Shown here one piece after another: positions 27,288 to 36,712 of a DNA stretch of 64,000 nt. Numbering within the stretch: the stretch's first letter is position 1; every line of letters begins with the position of its first letter. The position numbers and the translations under genes were made by a program. Origin of the DNA: Bacteroidota bacterium. Its GTDB lineage: Bacteria; Bacteroidota; Bacteroidia; Cytophagales; Cyclobacteriaceae. The stretch is from the NCBI GenBank assembly GCA_018267215.1, contig JAFDYX010000024.1, positions 1 to 64,000 on the forward strand, given 5' to 3'. The notes below the pieces were generated by a model that saw only the letters and a program-made list of their open reading frames with translations, made no database searches and was not told where the DNA came from.

Positions 27288-27629
27288 ATGGAAAGAAAAC
27301 ATAACTCACAGCAAAAACTACACATCCGCAGGGGCGATACTGTTAAAGTTTTGTCGGGTGATGACAAAAACAAAACCGGTAAGGTTTTAGAGATTTTAAG
27401 AGAGAAGAACCGTGCTATTGTAGAAGGGGTTAACATTGTAACCAAACACCAAAAACCGTCAGCCGGTAAACCTGAGGGTGGCATTAAAAAAGTAGAAGCC
27501 GGTGTTCATTTGAGCAACCTGATGTTGGTAGATCCTTCATCCGGTAAGCCAACCCGCACAGGCCGCAAGCTCAATGAAAAAAACAAGCTGCAGCGGTATT
27601 CAAAAAAGACAGGAGAATTCATTAAATAA
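27288..27629 (+). CDS. rplX: 50S ribosomal protein L24
   Basis: 113 aa with a KOW motif ([24 protein letters not shown]) followed by [15 protein letters not shown]24 is an early 50S assembly initiator at the tunnel exit. Confidence 0.96.
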   Translation: MERKHNSQQKLHIRRGDTVKVLSGDDKNKTGKVLEILREKNRAIVEGVNIVTKHQKPSAGKPEGGIKKVEAGVHLSNLMLVDPSSGKPTRTGRKLNEKNKLQRYSKKTGEFIK

Positions 27630-27635
27630 GAAGTC

Positions 27636-28187
27636 ATGGCAACGCCCAGATTAAAAGAAAAATACACAAAAGAAATTGTGGCCAATCTGAAACAGAAATT
27701 TCAGTACGATTCGGTTATGCAGGTTCCTAAGATTGAAAAAATTTGTGTCAACAAAGGATTAGGTGCGGCTGTAGCCGATAAGAAAATAATTGATATCGGA
27801 ATCGAAGAGATTACTACTATTACAGGCCAGAAAGCTGTAGCGACCAAGTCGAAGAAAGATATTTCCAACTTTAAGCTACGGGCAGGCCAAGCAATTGGGG
27901 TGAAAGTTACCCTGCGCGGCAACCGGATGTACGAATTTTTAGATCGCCTGATGAATGTGGCACTTCCACGTGTTCGCGATTTTAAAGGTGTGAGCGACAA
28001 GGGTTTTGATGGACGCGGCAACTATACGCTCGGGGTAAAAGAACAAATCATCTTCCCGGAGATATCAATTGACAAAGTCACCAAAATTAATGGCATGGAC
28101 ATTACTTTTGTAACAACCGCGCAAACAGACGAAGAAAGTTATGAGCTCCTGAAAGCATTTGGGATGCCTTTTGTAAATAAAAACTGA
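27636..28187 (+). CDS. rplE: 50S ribosomal protein L5
   Basis: 183 aa. Family motifs: [40 protein letters not shown] and the P-site loop region with [21 protein letters not shown]5 carries 5S rRNA to the central protuberance. Confidence 0.97.
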   Translation: MATPRLKEKYTKEIVANLKQKFQYDSVMQVPKIEKICVNKGLGAAVADKKIIDIGIEEITTITGQKAVATKSKKDISNFKLRAGQAIGVKVTLRGNRMYEFLDRLMNVALPRVRDFKGVSDKGFDGRGNYTLGVKEQIIFPEISIDKVTKINGMDITFVTTAQTDEESYELLKAFGMPFVNKN

Positions 28188-28189
28188 TC

Positions 28190-28459
28190 ATGGCAAAATT
28201 ATCGATTGTAGCAAGAGACCGGAAAAAAGAAGCGTTGGTAAAACGCTATGCCGAAAAACGCAAAGCTTTGAAGGCAGCCGGAGATTATGCAGCGTTGGAC
28301 AAGCTGCCCCGCAGTTCATCGGCCGTGCGTTTGCGCAGCCGTTGCAAGCTAACAGGTCGCCCACGTGGTTATATGAGCAAATTTGGCGTTTGCCGTAACC
28401 AGTTTCGCCAATTGGCCAGCGATGGAAAAATACCAGGCTTGACGAAAGCAAGCTGGTAA
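28190..28459 (+). CDS. rpsN: 30S ribosomal protein S14, zinc-free type
   Basis: 89 aa. It has the long S14 form with [40 protein letters not shown]. The paired CxxC zinc motif of the short form is missing, so it should not need zinc. A 146-nt spacer follows, containing an internal promoter. Confidence 0.96.
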   Translation: MAKLSIVARDRKKEALVKRYAEKRKALKAAGDYAALDKLPRSSSAVRLRSRCKLTGRPRGYMSKFGVCRNQFRQLASDGKIPGLTKASW

Positions 28460-28529
28460 GTCTAAAAATATAGGTTGCTGAGTATCCAGGTCGGAAAAGC
28501 AAACGAGCTTCACCGAAACCAGGTAACAG

Positions 28530-28560
28530 TTTGGATAACCAAAATTGTTAATTATCTTTG
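28530..28560 (+). promoter_or_regulatory. Internal promoter of the ribosomal cluster, upstream of rpsH
   Basis: TTTG at 28530-28533, a 19-nt spacer and TATCTTTG at 28553-28560 give the same geometry as the rplC promoter. It lies in the only long gap (28460-28605) of the first half of the cluster, 45 nt before the rpsH ATG. The gap also contains a G/C-rich AGCCCGTTTAACAAAAACGGGTTTGCTTTTTT hairpin with T run at about 28562-28594, just after the predicted transcript start, resembling an attenuator or weak terminator. Confidence 0.75.
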
Positions 28561-28565
28561 CAGCC

Positions 28566-28594
28566 CGTTTAACAAAAACGGGTTTGCTTTTTTA
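28566..28594 (+). terminator. Possible attenuator/terminator hairpin in the rpsH leader
   Basis: CCCGTTT and AAACGGG arms around AACAAA form a stable stem, followed by TTTGCTTTTTT. It falls at the very start of the transcript predicted from the 28530-28560 promoter. It could terminate reads arriving from rpsN or act as a 5' leader hairpin for rpsH-rplF. Confidence 0.5.
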
Positions 28595-28605
28595 AAGTAA
28601 ATGAT

Positions 28606-29010
28606 ATGAAAATTACTGATCCGATAGCAGATTATTTAACCCGAGTGCGCAACGCCATCAAGGCTCGCCACCGTGTGGTAGAGGTGCCTGCATCTAACCT
28701 GAAAAAGGAGATGACCAAGGTGCTTTTCGACAAAGGGTACATCCTCAACTACAAATTTGAGGACACAGAAAACAAACAAGGAAAAATTAAAATTGCCTTG
28801 AAGTACAATCCCGAAACGAGAGAGTCTGCCATTACCCACTTAGAGCGTGTGAGTTCACCTGGCTTGCGCCAGTACAAACCGGCAACCGAATTGCCAAAAG
28901 TATTGAGCGGACTAGGCATTGCGATCTTATCCACCTCAAAGGGTGTGATTACAGATAAAGAGGCCAAAGCCCTCAATGTAGGCGGTGAAGTTTTGTGTTA
29001 CGTTTATTAA
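28606..29010 (+). CDS. rpsH: 30S ribosomal protein S8
   Basis: 134 aa. [18 protein letters not shown] at the N-terminus and [26 protein letters not shown] at the C-terminus are the S8 signatures. S8 binds the 16S central domain and, in other bacteria, represses the spc operon. First gene after the internal promoter. Confidence 0.97.
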   Translation: MKITDPIADYLTRVRNAIKARHRVVEVPASNLKKEMTKVLFDKGYILNYKFEDTENKQGKIKIALKYNPETRESAITHLERVSSPGLRQYKPATELPKVLSGLGIAILSTSKGVITDKEAKALNVGGEVLCYVY

Positions 29011-29022
29011 CCGAGCGAAGCT

Positions 29023-29583
29023 ATGTCACGAATAGGAAGATTACCCGTTAGCTTACCGAAAGGCGTTACTTGCGCATTTTCGGAAGCAGATCATAAAGTA
29101 ACCATAAAGGGTCCCAAAGGCGAACTGAAGCAAGCGATAGATGCCGACTTCAAAATAAATTTGGAAGAAGGTAAAGTAACTGTGCAACGCCCTACCGAAC
29201 AAAAAAGACACAAAGCCATGCACGGATTATACCGTTCATTGATTGCCAATATGGTGGAGGGTGTTAGCAAAGGTTATCGCAGAGAGTTGGAAGTGATCGG
29301 TGTAGGTTACAAGGCAACCGCCCAAAGCAATGTGTTGGATCTTAGTTTAGGGTATTCGCACAGTTTAGTGATGGCCATACCTGCTGAGTTAAAAGTGCAG
29401 GCCGTTCAGGAAAAAGGTCAAAACCCGATGATTATTTTAGAAGGAATTGATAAGCAATTAATCGGCCAGGTGGCCGCAAAAATTAAATCGCTTCGTCCGG
29501 TAGAACCCTACAAAGGAAAGGGTATCCGCTATGTAGGTGAGTTTGTTCGTAGAAAAGCCGGAAAGGCAGCTGCTAAAGCTTAA
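29023..29583 (+). CDS. rplF: 50S ribosomal protein L6
   Basis: 186 aa: MSRIGRLPVSLPKGV start, VEGVSKGYRRELEVIGVGYKA middle and RPVEPYKGKGIRYVGEFVRRKAGK C-terminal segment. L6 lies near the sarcin-ricin loop and the factor-binding site. Confidence 0.97.
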   Translation: MSRIGRLPVSLPKGVTCAFSEADHKVTIKGPKGELKQAIDADFKINLEEGKVTVQRPTEQKRHKAMHGLYRSLIANMVEGVSKGYRRELEVIGVGYKATAQSNVLDLSLGYSHSLVMAIPAELKVQAVQEKGQNPMIILEGIDKQLIGQVAAKIKSLRPVEPYKGKGIRYVGEFVRRKAGKAAAKA

Positions 29584-29588
29584 TTATT

Positions 29589-29933
29589 ATGCCAAACATT
29601 AAAGACAGAAGACAACGGATCAAATTAGGTATCCGCCATAAGATTGAAGGCACGCCCGTGCGGCCACGCCTTTCAGTATTCAAAAGTAATTCTGCCATCT
29701 ATGCTCAGGTAATAGATGACTCCAAGGGTAGCACACTGACAGCCACTTCCTCTAAAGAAGCGGGCTTAAAAGGTGTAAACTTGGGAGTTTCGAAAGAGGT
29801 GGGCAAAAAAATAGCCGAAAAAGCAATAGCGGCTGGTATTACCCAGATTGTTTTTGATCGGAATGGTTATTTGTATCACGGAAACGTCAAAGCTTTGGCT
29901 GATGGAGCCAGAGAAGGCGGTTTAAAATTTTAA
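29589..29933 (+). CDS. rplR: 50S ribosomal protein L18
   Basis: 114 aa with [20 protein letters not shown] and [24 protein letters not shown] motifs. It is a 5S rRNA-binding protein of the central protuberance, five bases after rplF. Confidence 0.97.
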   Translation: MPNIKDRRQRIKLGIRHKIEGTPVRPRLSVFKSNSAIYAQVIDDSKGSTLTATSSKEAGLKGVNLGVSKEVGKKIAEKAIAAGITQIVFDRNGYLYHGNVKALADGAREGGLKF

Positions 29934-29937
29934 ACGG

Positions 29938-30456
29938 ATGACACAGAGCAACGTTAGTGCAGTAAAAGCCAGCGAGATCGACTTAAAAGAAAAAGTAGTC
30001 GCTATACAGCGTGTGGCAAAAGTAGTGAAAGGTGGGCGCAGGTTCAGCTTTGCAGCAATCGTAGTAGTGGGCGATGGCAACGGAGTGGTAGGCTATGGAT
30101 TGGGCAAAGCCAATGAAGTAACCGATGCCATCACCAAAGGCATTGATGATGCCAAGAAGCATTTGGTAAAAGTGCCCATCATTAAAGGCACAGTGCCTCA
30201 TGAGTCGCTGGGAAAATTTGGTGGTGGCTTTGTTCTGTTGAAGCCAGCTTCTCCCGGTACCGGTGTAATTGCTGGTGGTGCGATGCGTGCCGTGTTGGAG
30301 AGTGCGGGTATACACAATGTGTTGGCTAAGTCTAAAGGTTCATCCAATCCACACAATGTGGTTAAGGCTACCTTTAAGGCATTGACCACTATGCGCGATC
30401 CGCAGACTATTGCCCGCAACCGAGGCATTTCATTGTCAAAAGTTTTTAACGGATAA
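29938..30456 (+). CDS. rpsE: 30S ribosomal protein S5
   Basis: 172 aa. Double-stranded-RNA-binding-like N-domain ([32 protein letters not shown]) and C-terminal [37 protein letters not shown]5 guards mRNA entry and decoding accuracy. Confidence 0.97.
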   Translation: MTQSNVSAVKASEIDLKEKVVAIQRVAKVVKGGRRFSFAAIVVVGDGNGVVGYGLGKANEVTDAITKGIDDAKKHLVKVPIIKGTVPHESLGKFGGGFVLLKPASPGTGVIAGGAMRAVLESAGIHNVLAKSKGSSNPHNVVKATFKALTTMRDPQTIARNRGISLSKVFNG

Positions 30457-30461
30457 GATAT

Positions 30462-30641
30462 ATGGCGAAAGTAAAAATCACCCAAATCCGCAGTACTATT
30501 AAAAGACGCGCCACACAATTGAAGACGATTCAATCGTTAGGCTTGGGAAGAATTCATTCATCCGTTGAGGTTGAATACACGCCACAGATAGCAGGCATGG
30601 TAAAAAAAGTAAATCATTTAGTGAGCGTAACCACGTTATAA
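30462..30641 (+). CDS. rpmD: 50S ribosomal protein L30
   Basis: 59 aa beginning MAKVKITQIRSTIKRRATQL, with IQSLGLGRIHSSVEVEYTP and the closing MVKKVNHLVSV, all typical of L30. It occupies the 186-nt interval between rpsE and rplO, exactly where the spc operon places it, with 5 and 1 nt spacers. Confidence 0.96.
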   Translation: MAKVKITQIRSTIKRRATQLKTIQSLGLGRIHSSVEVEYTPQIAGMVKKVNHLVSVTTL

Positions 30642-30642
30642 T

Positions 30643-31089
30643 ATGAAGTTGCACACATTGAAGCCGGCAGAAGGCTCTACCAAGAATAATAAGAGACGTG
30701 GCCGTGGACAGGGAAGCGGAGGTAGCACATCGGGTCGTGGCCACAAAGGGGCACAGTCTCGCTCAGGCTATCACAAAAAGATCGGTTTTGAAGGCGGGCA
30801 GATGCCGTTGCAAAGACGTGTTCCTAAATTTGGTTTTAAGAACAACGAAAAAATATACTACAAGCCTATCAATTTAGATACGCTTGAGGAATTAGTTAAA
30901 AAAACCAACACAGCCGCAGTGAGCCTGCAAGTGATGTACGACAACGGCATTGTTGGCAAAAAAGATAAAGTAAAGATTTTAGGAAGAGGTGAGTTGAAAT
31001 CAAAAGTAGCGGTAGAAGCACATGCCTTTTCTGCTACGGCAACCAAAGCAATTGAAACAGCTGGCGGCAGCGTGACTATCGTGAAATAA
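30643..31089 (+). CDS. rplO: 50S ribosomal protein L15
   Basis: 148 aa. The Gly/Arg-rich N-terminal extension (NNKRRGRGQGSGGSTSGRGHKGAQSRSG) and GFEGGQMPLQRRVPKFGF are diagnostic. It is a late-assembly 50S protein. The stop overlaps the secY start (TAATG). Confidence 0.97.
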   Translation: MKLHTLKPAEGSTKNNKRRGRGQGSGGSTSGRGHKGAQSRSGYHKKIGFEGGQMPLQRRVPKFGFKNNEKIYYKPINLDTLEELVKKTNTAAVSLQVMYDNGIVGKKDKVKILGRGELKSKVAVEAHAFSATATKAIETAGGSVTIVK

Positions 31090-32399
31090 TGAAGCGTTTT
31101 TTTACTACCATAAAGAACATTTTTACGATCGAAGAACTTCGTGTGAGGATTCTGAACACGATTGGTTACTTGGTTATTTTCCGGCTGGGCTCCTACATTG
31201 TATTGCCCGGCATTGATGCCAATAAGTTAACCGGAAACCAAGGCGGTATCTTCGATCTGTTAAACACTTTTTTAGGAGGCTCGTTTACCCGCGCATCTAT
31301 TTTTGCGTTGGGCATCATGCCTTACATCTCTGCGTCCATTGTGGTGCAGTTGCTCACTGTAGCTGTTCCTCATTTTACCAAACTCCAAAAAGAAGGAGAA
31401 AGCGGAAGAAAAAAATTAAATCAGTTTACCCGTGTGCTGACTATTTTAATTACGGCAGCACAGTCGTTCGGTTACCTGAAATCTATTGTGAACCCCGAGG
31501 CGATCATCCAACCCGGATTATTCTATACCGTGTCATCTATGATCATCATCGTAGCGGGTACCATGTTTTGCATGTGGCTGGGCGAGCGCATCACCGATAA
31601 GGGCATAGGCAACGGTATCAGTATGCTGATTATGATCGGTATTGTGTCCCGTTTCCCGGTGGCCATCATTCAGGAAGTGCAAGACAAGGCGCTGACCGGT
31701 GCATTGCGTTTGATCATTGAGTTCCTGGCCTTATTCTTTGTCGTGGTAGGTGTTATCGCCTTAACACAAGCAGCCCGGAAAATTCCGATACAATATGCCA
31801 AGCAGGTAGTGGGCAATAAATTGTATGGTGGCAAGAGAGATTTTATTCCGTTGAAATTGAATTCAGCCGGTGTGATGCCGATCATTTTTGCGCAAGCTTT
31901 GATGTTCATCCCCCCGCTGATGGCAAGCATCTGGAGAGAAAACGATTTGGCTGCTTATGTGGGCACCACCTTCTCTGACTTTACTTCATGGCAGTACAAT
32001 TTATTGTTTGCTTCATTGATTATCATTTTTACTTTTTTCTATACAGCCATTACTGTTCCGTCTAATGACATAGCTGAGAACCTGAAGAAGAACGGTGGGT
32101 TTATTCCCGGCATCAAACCCGGAAAACAAACCGCAGAATTCATTGATGCCATTTTATCGAAGATCACATTACCGGGCGCTATCTTTTTAGCACTGGTAGC
32201 CATCCTTCCGGCCTTTGCCGTGATGGGCGGGATCAAACAAAATTTTGCTTACTTCTATGGTGGCACTTCGCTGCTCATATTGGTAGGGGTTGTGCTGGAC
32301 ACATTACAACAAATAGAAAGTTATTTACTGATGCGTCATTACGAAGGTATGATGAAGTCAGGCAGGGTGAAAGGACGTTCTCAGTTTGCAGCGGCTTGA
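31089..32399 (+). CDS. secY: Protein translocase subunit SecY
   Basis: 436 aa with about ten membrane helices. GIMPYISASIVVQLL (helix 2b/3), GIGNGISMLIMIGI and the cytoplasmic loop PIQYAKQVVGNKLYGGKRDFIPLKLNSAGVMPIIFA are SecY signatures. It forms the channel for Sec-dependent export of the many signal-peptide proteins seen in this window. It is translationally coupled to rplO, as in most bacteria. Confidence 0.97.
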   Translation: MKRFFTTIKNIFTIEELRVRILNTIGYLVIFRLGSYIVLPGIDANKLTGNQGGIFDLLNTFLGGSFTRASIFALGIMPYISASIVVQLLTVAVPHFTKLQKEGESGRKKLNQFTRVLTILITAAQSFGYLKSIVNPEAIIQPGLFYTVSSMIIIVAGTMFCMWLGERITDKGIGNGISMLIMIGIVSRFPVAIIQEVQDKALTGALRLIIEFLALFFVVVGVIALTQAARKIPIQYAKQVVGNKLYGGKRDFIPLKLNSAGVMPIIFAQALMFIPPLMASIWRENDLAAYVGTTFSDFTSWQYNLLFASLIIIFTFFYTAITVPSNDIAENLKKNGGFIPGIKPGKQTAEFIDAILSKITLPGAIFLALVAILPAFAVMGGIKQNFAYFYGGTSLLILVGVVLDTLQQIESYLLMRHYEGMMKSGRVKGRSQFAAA

Positions 32400-32405
32400 T
32401 TTTGA

Positions 32406-33200
32406 ATGATTCATTATAAGTCGGAAAAAGAAATTGAGGTCATTAAAGCGAGTGCTCAGATTTTGGGCAAAGCGCATGCGGAAGTAGCCAAGGCTCTTAA
32501 GCCCGGTGTGAAAACGAAAGACCTCGACAAAATTGCAGACGAATATATTCAAGACTGTGGCGGGTGGCCATCGTTTAAAAATTATCGGGGGTTTCCAGCG
32601 GCATTGTGTATTTCGGTAAACGAAGTAGTGGTGCACGGTATTCCCGGTGAGTATGTGTTGCGAGAAGGTGATATTGTTTCCATTGATTGCGGAGTAAAGT
32701 ATAATGGATACCATAGCGACTCAGCGTATACATACCCACTGGAAGGAACCAGCGATGATGCATTGAAATTGTTGAACCGAACTTATGAATCGCTCCACCT
32801 CGGAATTGCCCAAGCTCGGGCTGGCAACCGGATTGGTGATGTAAGCTTTGCCATCCAGCACTTTGTAGAGCAGTTTGGTTATGGTGTGGTGCGAGAGTTG
32901 GTGGGGCACGGAGTAGGGCGCGATTTACACGAAGATCCGGAAGTGCCCAACTACGGGAAGAGAGGAAAAGGGCCGATGATCAAAGAAGGGATGGTATTTG
33001 CCATCGAGCCGATGATTAACATGGGCACCAAAAACGTAGTGCAGGAGAAAGACGGATGGACAATAAGAACCAGCGACCGAAAACCATCAGCTCATTATGA
33101 GCACATGGTAGCAGTCTTAAAAGATAGAACAGAAGTAGTAACAACACATAAGTACATCGAAGAGAGTTATCCGTTTAAATGGCGAAGCAAAAGTCAATAG
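32406..33200 (+). CDS. map: Methionine aminopeptidase, type I
   Basis: 264 aa. The five metal ligands appear in order: Asp in [20 protein letters not shown] (both Asp), His in [18 protein letters not shown], Glu in FAIEPMI and Glu in HYEHMVAVL. It removes the initiator methionine from nascent proteins. Its last 22 nt overlap the infA start, a tighter coupling than usual. Confidence 0.97.
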   Translation: MIHYKSEKEIEVIKASAQILGKAHAEVAKALKPGVKTKDLDKIADEYIQDCGGWPSFKNYRGFPAALCISVNEVVVHGIPGEYVLREGDIVSIDCGVKYNGYHSDSAYTYPLEGTSDDALKLLNRTYESLHLGIAQARAGNRIGDVSFAIQHFVEQFGYGVVRELVGHGVGRDLHEDPEVPNYGKRGKGPMIKEGMVFAIEPMINMGTKNVVQEKDGWTIRTSDRKPSAHYEHMVAVLKDRTEVVTTHKYIEESYPFKWRSKSQ

Positions 33201-33397
33201 AGCAAGATGGAACGATACTCGAGGCACTTTCCAACGCCATGTTTAAAGTACAGTTGGAAAACGGGCACGAGGTGTTGGCACATATTTCAGGTAAGATGAG
33301 GATGCACTACATCCGTATTTTACCGGGCGATAAAGTGAAATTGGAAATGTCGCCCTATGATTTAACGAAAGGAAGAATAACTTTTAGATACAAGTAG
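33179..33397 (+). CDS. infA: Translation initiation factor IF-1
   Basis: 72 aa, the standard length, with the OB-fold sequence [35 protein letters not shown] and [20 protein letters not shown]. It binds the 30S A-site during initiation. The ATG lies inside the end of map. Confidence 0.97.
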   Translation: MAKQKSIEQDGTILEALSNAMFKVQLENGHEVLAHISGKMRMHYIRILPGDKVKLEMSPYDLTKGRITFRYK

Positions 33398-33398
33398 T

Positions 33399-33515
33399 AT
33401 GAAAGTAAGAGCATCAATAAAAAAACGGAGCGCTGATTGCAAGATCATCAGGCGCAAAGGCAAGTTGTATGTTATCAACAAAAAAAATCCACGGTATAAA
33501 CAAAGACAAGGATAA
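33399..33515 (+). CDS. rpmJ: 50S ribosomal protein L36, zinc-free variant
   Basis: 38 aa: [20 protein letters not shown], then [18 protein letters not shown]. Of the four zinc ligands of the zinc-ribbon form (C11, C14, C27, H33) only C14 remains; the others are Ser, Asn and Tyr. It is therefore a C-minus, zinc-independent L36. It fills the 120-nt gap between infA and rpsM, with 1 and 2 nt spacers. Confidence 0.95.
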   Translation: MKVRASIKKRSADCKIIRRKGKLYVINKKNPRYKQRQG

Positions 33516-33517
33516 TT

Positions 33518-33898
33518 ATGGCACGTATTGCAGGTGTTGACATTCCGGATAATAAGCGGGGCGAAATAGGCCTTACTTACATCTATGGCATTGGCCGCAG
33601 GTCGGCTCAAAAAATTCTTGGCCAGGCTAACATCAGCCTCGACAAGAAGGTAAAAGATTGGAATGATGAAGAATCAAACGCCATCCGTTCGATCATTGCC
33701 GAAAATTTCAGGATTGAAGGATCCTTGAAATCAGAAACTCAGCTAAGCATCAAACGTCTGATGGATATTGGATGTTACCGTGGGCTTCGTCATCGCAGAG
33801 GATTGCCTGTGCGCGGACAAACCACTAAAAACAATGCCCGTACGCGCAAAGGAAAGCGCAAGACGGTAGCAAATAAGAAAAAAGCAACTAAAGGATAA
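33518..33898 (+). CDS. rpsM: 30S ribosomal protein S13
   Basis: 126 aa. [34 protein letters not shown] and [27 protein letters not shown] are the S13 signatures. It contacts the P-site tRNA and bridges to L5. Confidence 0.97.
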   Translation: MARIAGVDIPDNKRGEIGLTYIYGIGRRSAQKILGQANISLDKKVKDWNDEESNAIRSIIAENFRIEGSLKSETQLSIKRLMDIGCYRGLRHRRGLPVRGQTTKNNARTRKGKRKTVANKKKATKG

Positions 33899-33920
33899 TT
33901 GAAACAATAACACTTTTCGT

Positions 33921-34328
33921 ATGGCAACAGCACCAGTAGCAGAAAAGAAAAAGGATAAGAGTAAAAAGCGTACCGTTGTGGTAGAGGTAGTAGGCCAAGC
34001 CCACATTCAGGCTACGTTCAACAACATCATCATTTCGCTGACCAACACCACCGGTCAAGTGGTGGCGTGGGCTTCAGCCGGGAAGATGGGGTTTAAAGGC
34101 TCTAAAAAAAATACGCCCTATGCGGCACAGGTAGCGGCTCAGGAAGCAGCCACAAAAGCCTTTGATCAAGGTCTTCGCAAAGTGGAGGTGTTTGTAAAAG
34201 GCCCTGGGGCAGGACGCGAGTCAGCCATCCGCAGCATTCAGGCTGCCGGTATCGAAGTGACGACTATCAAAGACGTAACTCCGCTGCCCCACAATGGTTG
34301 CCGTCCGCCTAAGAAAAGAAGGGTATAA
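33921..34328 (+). CDS. rpsK: 30S ribosomal protein S11
   Basis: 135 aa with a Lys-rich N-terminal segment, then [39 protein letters not shown] and the C-terminal [17 protein letters not shown]11 is a platform protein that contacts mRNA in the exit channel, the region that would hold a Shine-Dalgarno helix. Confidence 0.97.
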   Translation: MATAPVAEKKKDKSKKRTVVVEVVGQAHIQATFNNIIISLTNTTGQVVAWASAGKMGFKGSKKNTPYAAQVAAQEAATKAFDQGLRKVEVFVKGPGAGRESAIRSIQAAGIEVTTIKDVTPLPHNGCRPPKKRRV

Positions 34329-34454
34329 TTAAATTGATAATTGAAGATTTTAAATGTTTGATTGCAAACTTTGGAATCGAAAGGAATAAAAATAAAAATT
34401 GATTGCCGATGAGCGTGAAGCCGCCAATTGTCAATCACAAAATCAAAAATAGAA
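34329..34454 (+). other. Long leader between rpsK and rpsD
   Basis: This 126-nt AT-rich gap is the second-longest inside the cluster. GATTG (34401) and CAATC (34432) can pair around a GC-richer segment, 18 nt before the rpsD ATG. S4 represses the alpha operon through such leaders in other bacteria, so a regulatory element is plausible, but I see no match to a known S4 leader and no promoter box. Confidence 0.3.
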
Positions 34455-35060
34455 ATGGCACGATACACCGGTCCGAAAGTAAGAATCTCCAGAAAGTTTA
34501 ATGAGCCTGTGATGGGCGAGAGCAAAGTTTTGGCGAAAAAGAATTATGCTCCCGGCCAACACGGAAAGACAAAAAAGAGAAAACTTTCTGAATATGCTAC
34601 GCAATTAGCCGAGAAGCAAAAAGCAAAATATATCTATGGCGTATTGGAGCGTCAATTTGCCAACACCTTTGTGAAGGCATCCCGCAAAAAAGGAGTAACA
34701 GGTGAGGTGTTGTTGCAGATGTTGGAAGCACGCTTGGATAATACGATTTATCGTTTAGGCGTTGCCCCCACCCGCAGGGCAGCTCGCCAGTTAGTAGTAC
34801 ACAAACATATTACCGTAAACGGTGATGTGGTAGGTATTCCTTCTTTCCAATTGCGTCCCGGAGATAAAGTGGGTGTTCGCGAAAAATCAAAATCGCTGGA
34901 AACCATTACAAATTCTCTCTCTGTTAATACGGCCAAAAAGTACAATTGGCTGGAGTGGGATAACAAAGAACTGGAAGGCAAAATAATCAACCTGCCGCCC
35001 CGTGAAGATATTCCCGAAAACATCAATGAGCAATTGATCGTTGAATTGTACTCGAAGTAA
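34455..35060 (+). CDS. rpsD: 30S ribosomal protein S4
   Basis: 201 aa starting [21 protein letters not shown]. The S4 RNA-binding domain ([33 protein letters not shown]) is intact; the zinc-type N-terminal cysteines are absent. ATG 34455 is preferred over an upstream in-frame ATG at 34428 because homologues begin with MARYxGP. Confidence 0.97.
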   Translation: MARYTGPKVRISRKFNEPVMGESKVLAKKNYAPGQHGKTKKRKLSEYATQLAEKQKAKYIYGVLERQFANTFVKASRKKGVTGEVLLQMLEARLDNTIYRLGVAPTRRAARQLVVHKHITVNGDVVGIPSFQLRPGDKVGVREKSKSLETITNSLSVNTAKKYNWLEWDNKELEGKIINLPPREDIPENINEQLIVELYSK

Positions 35061-35086
35061 TAATTGAAACAAAAAGTAATAAAGCT

Positions 35087-36076
35087 ATGTCAATATTAGC
35101 ATTTCAAATGCCGGATAAGGTGGTGATGGAAAAGTCGGACGACTTCCATGGGCTTTTCACTTTTAAGCCTTTAGAAAAAGGATATGGAGTAACCATCGGC
35201 AATGCCTTAAGAAGGATTTTACTGTCTTCGCTGGAAGGGTATGCCATCACCGGCATTAAATTGCCCGGTGTGTTGCACGAATTTTCAACGATCGAGGGCG
35301 TGGTGGAAGATGTATCAGAGATCATTTTAAACCTGAAGCAGGTACGCCTTCGTAAAGTGGGCGAAACCAACGAAAGTAAAATTACCGTTAGCATCAAAAA
35401 ACAAAAGCAGTTTAAAGCTGGCGATATTGCCAAGTTTACATCTGGCTTTGAAGTATTGAATGCCGACCATGTAATCTGCAGTCTGGATGAATCCGTTCAC
35501 TTCGAAATTGAACTGACCATCGAAAAAGGACGCGGCTATTTGCCGGCAGAAGAAAACAAACCCAACGAGCAAGTATTTGGCTTCATTCCGATTGATGCCA
35601 TCTTCACGCCTGTAAAAAATGTGAAATACAGTGTAGAAAACACACGCGTTGAGCAAAAGACCGACTACGAAAAACTGATGATAGAAATCGAAACCGATGG
35701 TTCTATCCACCCGGAGAAAGCGTTAGAAGGAGCAGCTTTTATTTTGATCCAACACTTCCGTTTGTTCTCCGATAAGTCTATCGAATTAGAAACCAGCAAA
35801 GAAAGCGAGGTAGAGCAGGTAGATGAAGAGATGCTGCACATGCGCAAATTGTTGAAAACACAATTGCATGATCTGGATCTTTCAGTGCGTGCCTACAATT
35901 GCTTAAAAGCAGCCGATGTTAAAACACTGGGCGATTTAGTTCAACTCGATATTTCTGATATGATGAAATTCAGAAACTTCGGTAAAAAATCGTTGGCAGA
36001 ATTGGAGCAATTAGTGGCAGAGAAAAATCTGACGTTCGGAATGGATACCAGCAAATACAAATTAGAAGAAGACTAA
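35087..36076 (+). CDS. rpoA: DNA-directed RNA polymerase subunit alpha
   Basis: 329 aa. The N-terminal assembly domain contains [27 protein letters not shown]. The C-terminal DNA/activator-binding domain (about 250-329) contains [24 protein letters not shown] and [17 protein letters not shown]. Its stop overlaps rplQ by one base. Confidence 0.97.
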   Translation: MSILAFQMPDKVVMEKSDDFHGLFTFKPLEKGYGVTIGNALRRILLSSLEGYAITGIKLPGVLHEFSTIEGVVEDVSEIILNLKQVRLRKVGETNESKITVSIKKQKQFKAGDIAKFTSGFEVLNADHVICSLDESVHFEIELTIEKGRGYLPAEENKPNEQVFGFIPIDAIFTPVKNVKYSVENTRVEQKTDYEKLMIEIETDGSIHPEKALEGAAFILIQHFRLFSDKSIELETSKESEVEQVDEEMLHMRKLLKTQLHDLDLSVRAYNCLKAADVKTLGDLVQLDISDMMKFRNFGKKSLAELEQLVAEKNLTFGMDTSKYKLEED

Positions 36077-36597
36077 TGAGACACGGAAAAAAAATAAATC
36101 ATTTAGGAAGGACATCAGCGCATCGCCATGCGTTGCTCTCTAACCTGGCCTCATCGCTCATCCTCAATAAGCGGATTACCACTACGGTGGCCAAAGCGAA
36201 GGCATTGCGCAAGTATGTTGAGCCTCTGATCACCAAAGCAAAAACAGATTCTACCCATTCGCGCAGAACAGTGTTTGCTTATTTGCAAAATAAAGAGTCA
36301 GTAAAATCTTTGTTTGGTGAAGTGGCCGGACGTACAGCCGATCGCCCGGGTGGCTACACACGCATCATTAAACTGAGCGGTGTGCGGGTAGGGGATGCTG
36401 CCGATATGTGCCTGATGGAGTTAGTAGATTTTAACGACATCTATAAAAAAGACGGCACTGCCAAGAAAGCTAAAACCCGCAGAAGCGGAAAAGGCAAGAA
36501 AGAGGAAACGGCCGCTACCACTGAAGCCGTAGCAACTGAGGCTAAAGAAGAAAAGCCTAAAAAGACGGCAGCTAAAAAAACCAAAAAAGAAGAGTAG
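36076..36597 (+). CDS. rplQ: 50S ribosomal protein L17 with charged C-terminal extension
   Basis: 173 aa. The L17 core ([29 protein letters not shown] ... [15 protein letters not shown]) ends near residue 120. The remaining 50 residues are a Lys/Glu/Ala/Thr low-complexity tail ([19 protein letters not shown]). Last gene of the cluster, followed by a terminator. Confidence 0.96.
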   Translation: MRHGKKINHLGRTSAHRHALLSNLASSLILNKRITTTVAKAKALRKYVEPLITKAKTDSTHSRRTVFAYLQNKESVKSLFGEVAGRTADRPGGYTRIIKLSGVRVGDAADMCLMELVDFNDIYKKDGTAKKAKTRRSGKGKKEETAATTEAVATEAKEEKPKKTAAKKTKKEE

Positions 36598-36621
36598 GTT
36601 GAACCTCAATTATATCATAAG

Positions 36622-36653
36622 AAGGGATTGGATTTCGGTTCAATCCCTTTTTT
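36622..36653 (+). terminator. Terminator of the ribosomal cluster
   Basis: AAGGGATTG (36622-36630) and CAATCCCTT (36641-36649) form a 9-bp stem with a 10-nt loop, running into TTTTTT, 24 nt after the rplQ stop. Confidence 0.88.
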
Positions 36654-36685
36654 ATTTATTAAGCGGATTAGCGAAAGAGTTTATT

Positions 36686-36693
36686 TAATTTTG
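36686..36693 (+). promoter_or_regulatory. Putative -7 promoter box for carA
   Basis: TAATTTTG matches TAnnTTTG 19 nt before the carA ATG and after the ribosomal terminator. No good -33 element is visible. Confidence 0.4.
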
Positions 36694-36712
36694 TCAAACC
36701 CTCATTACGATT

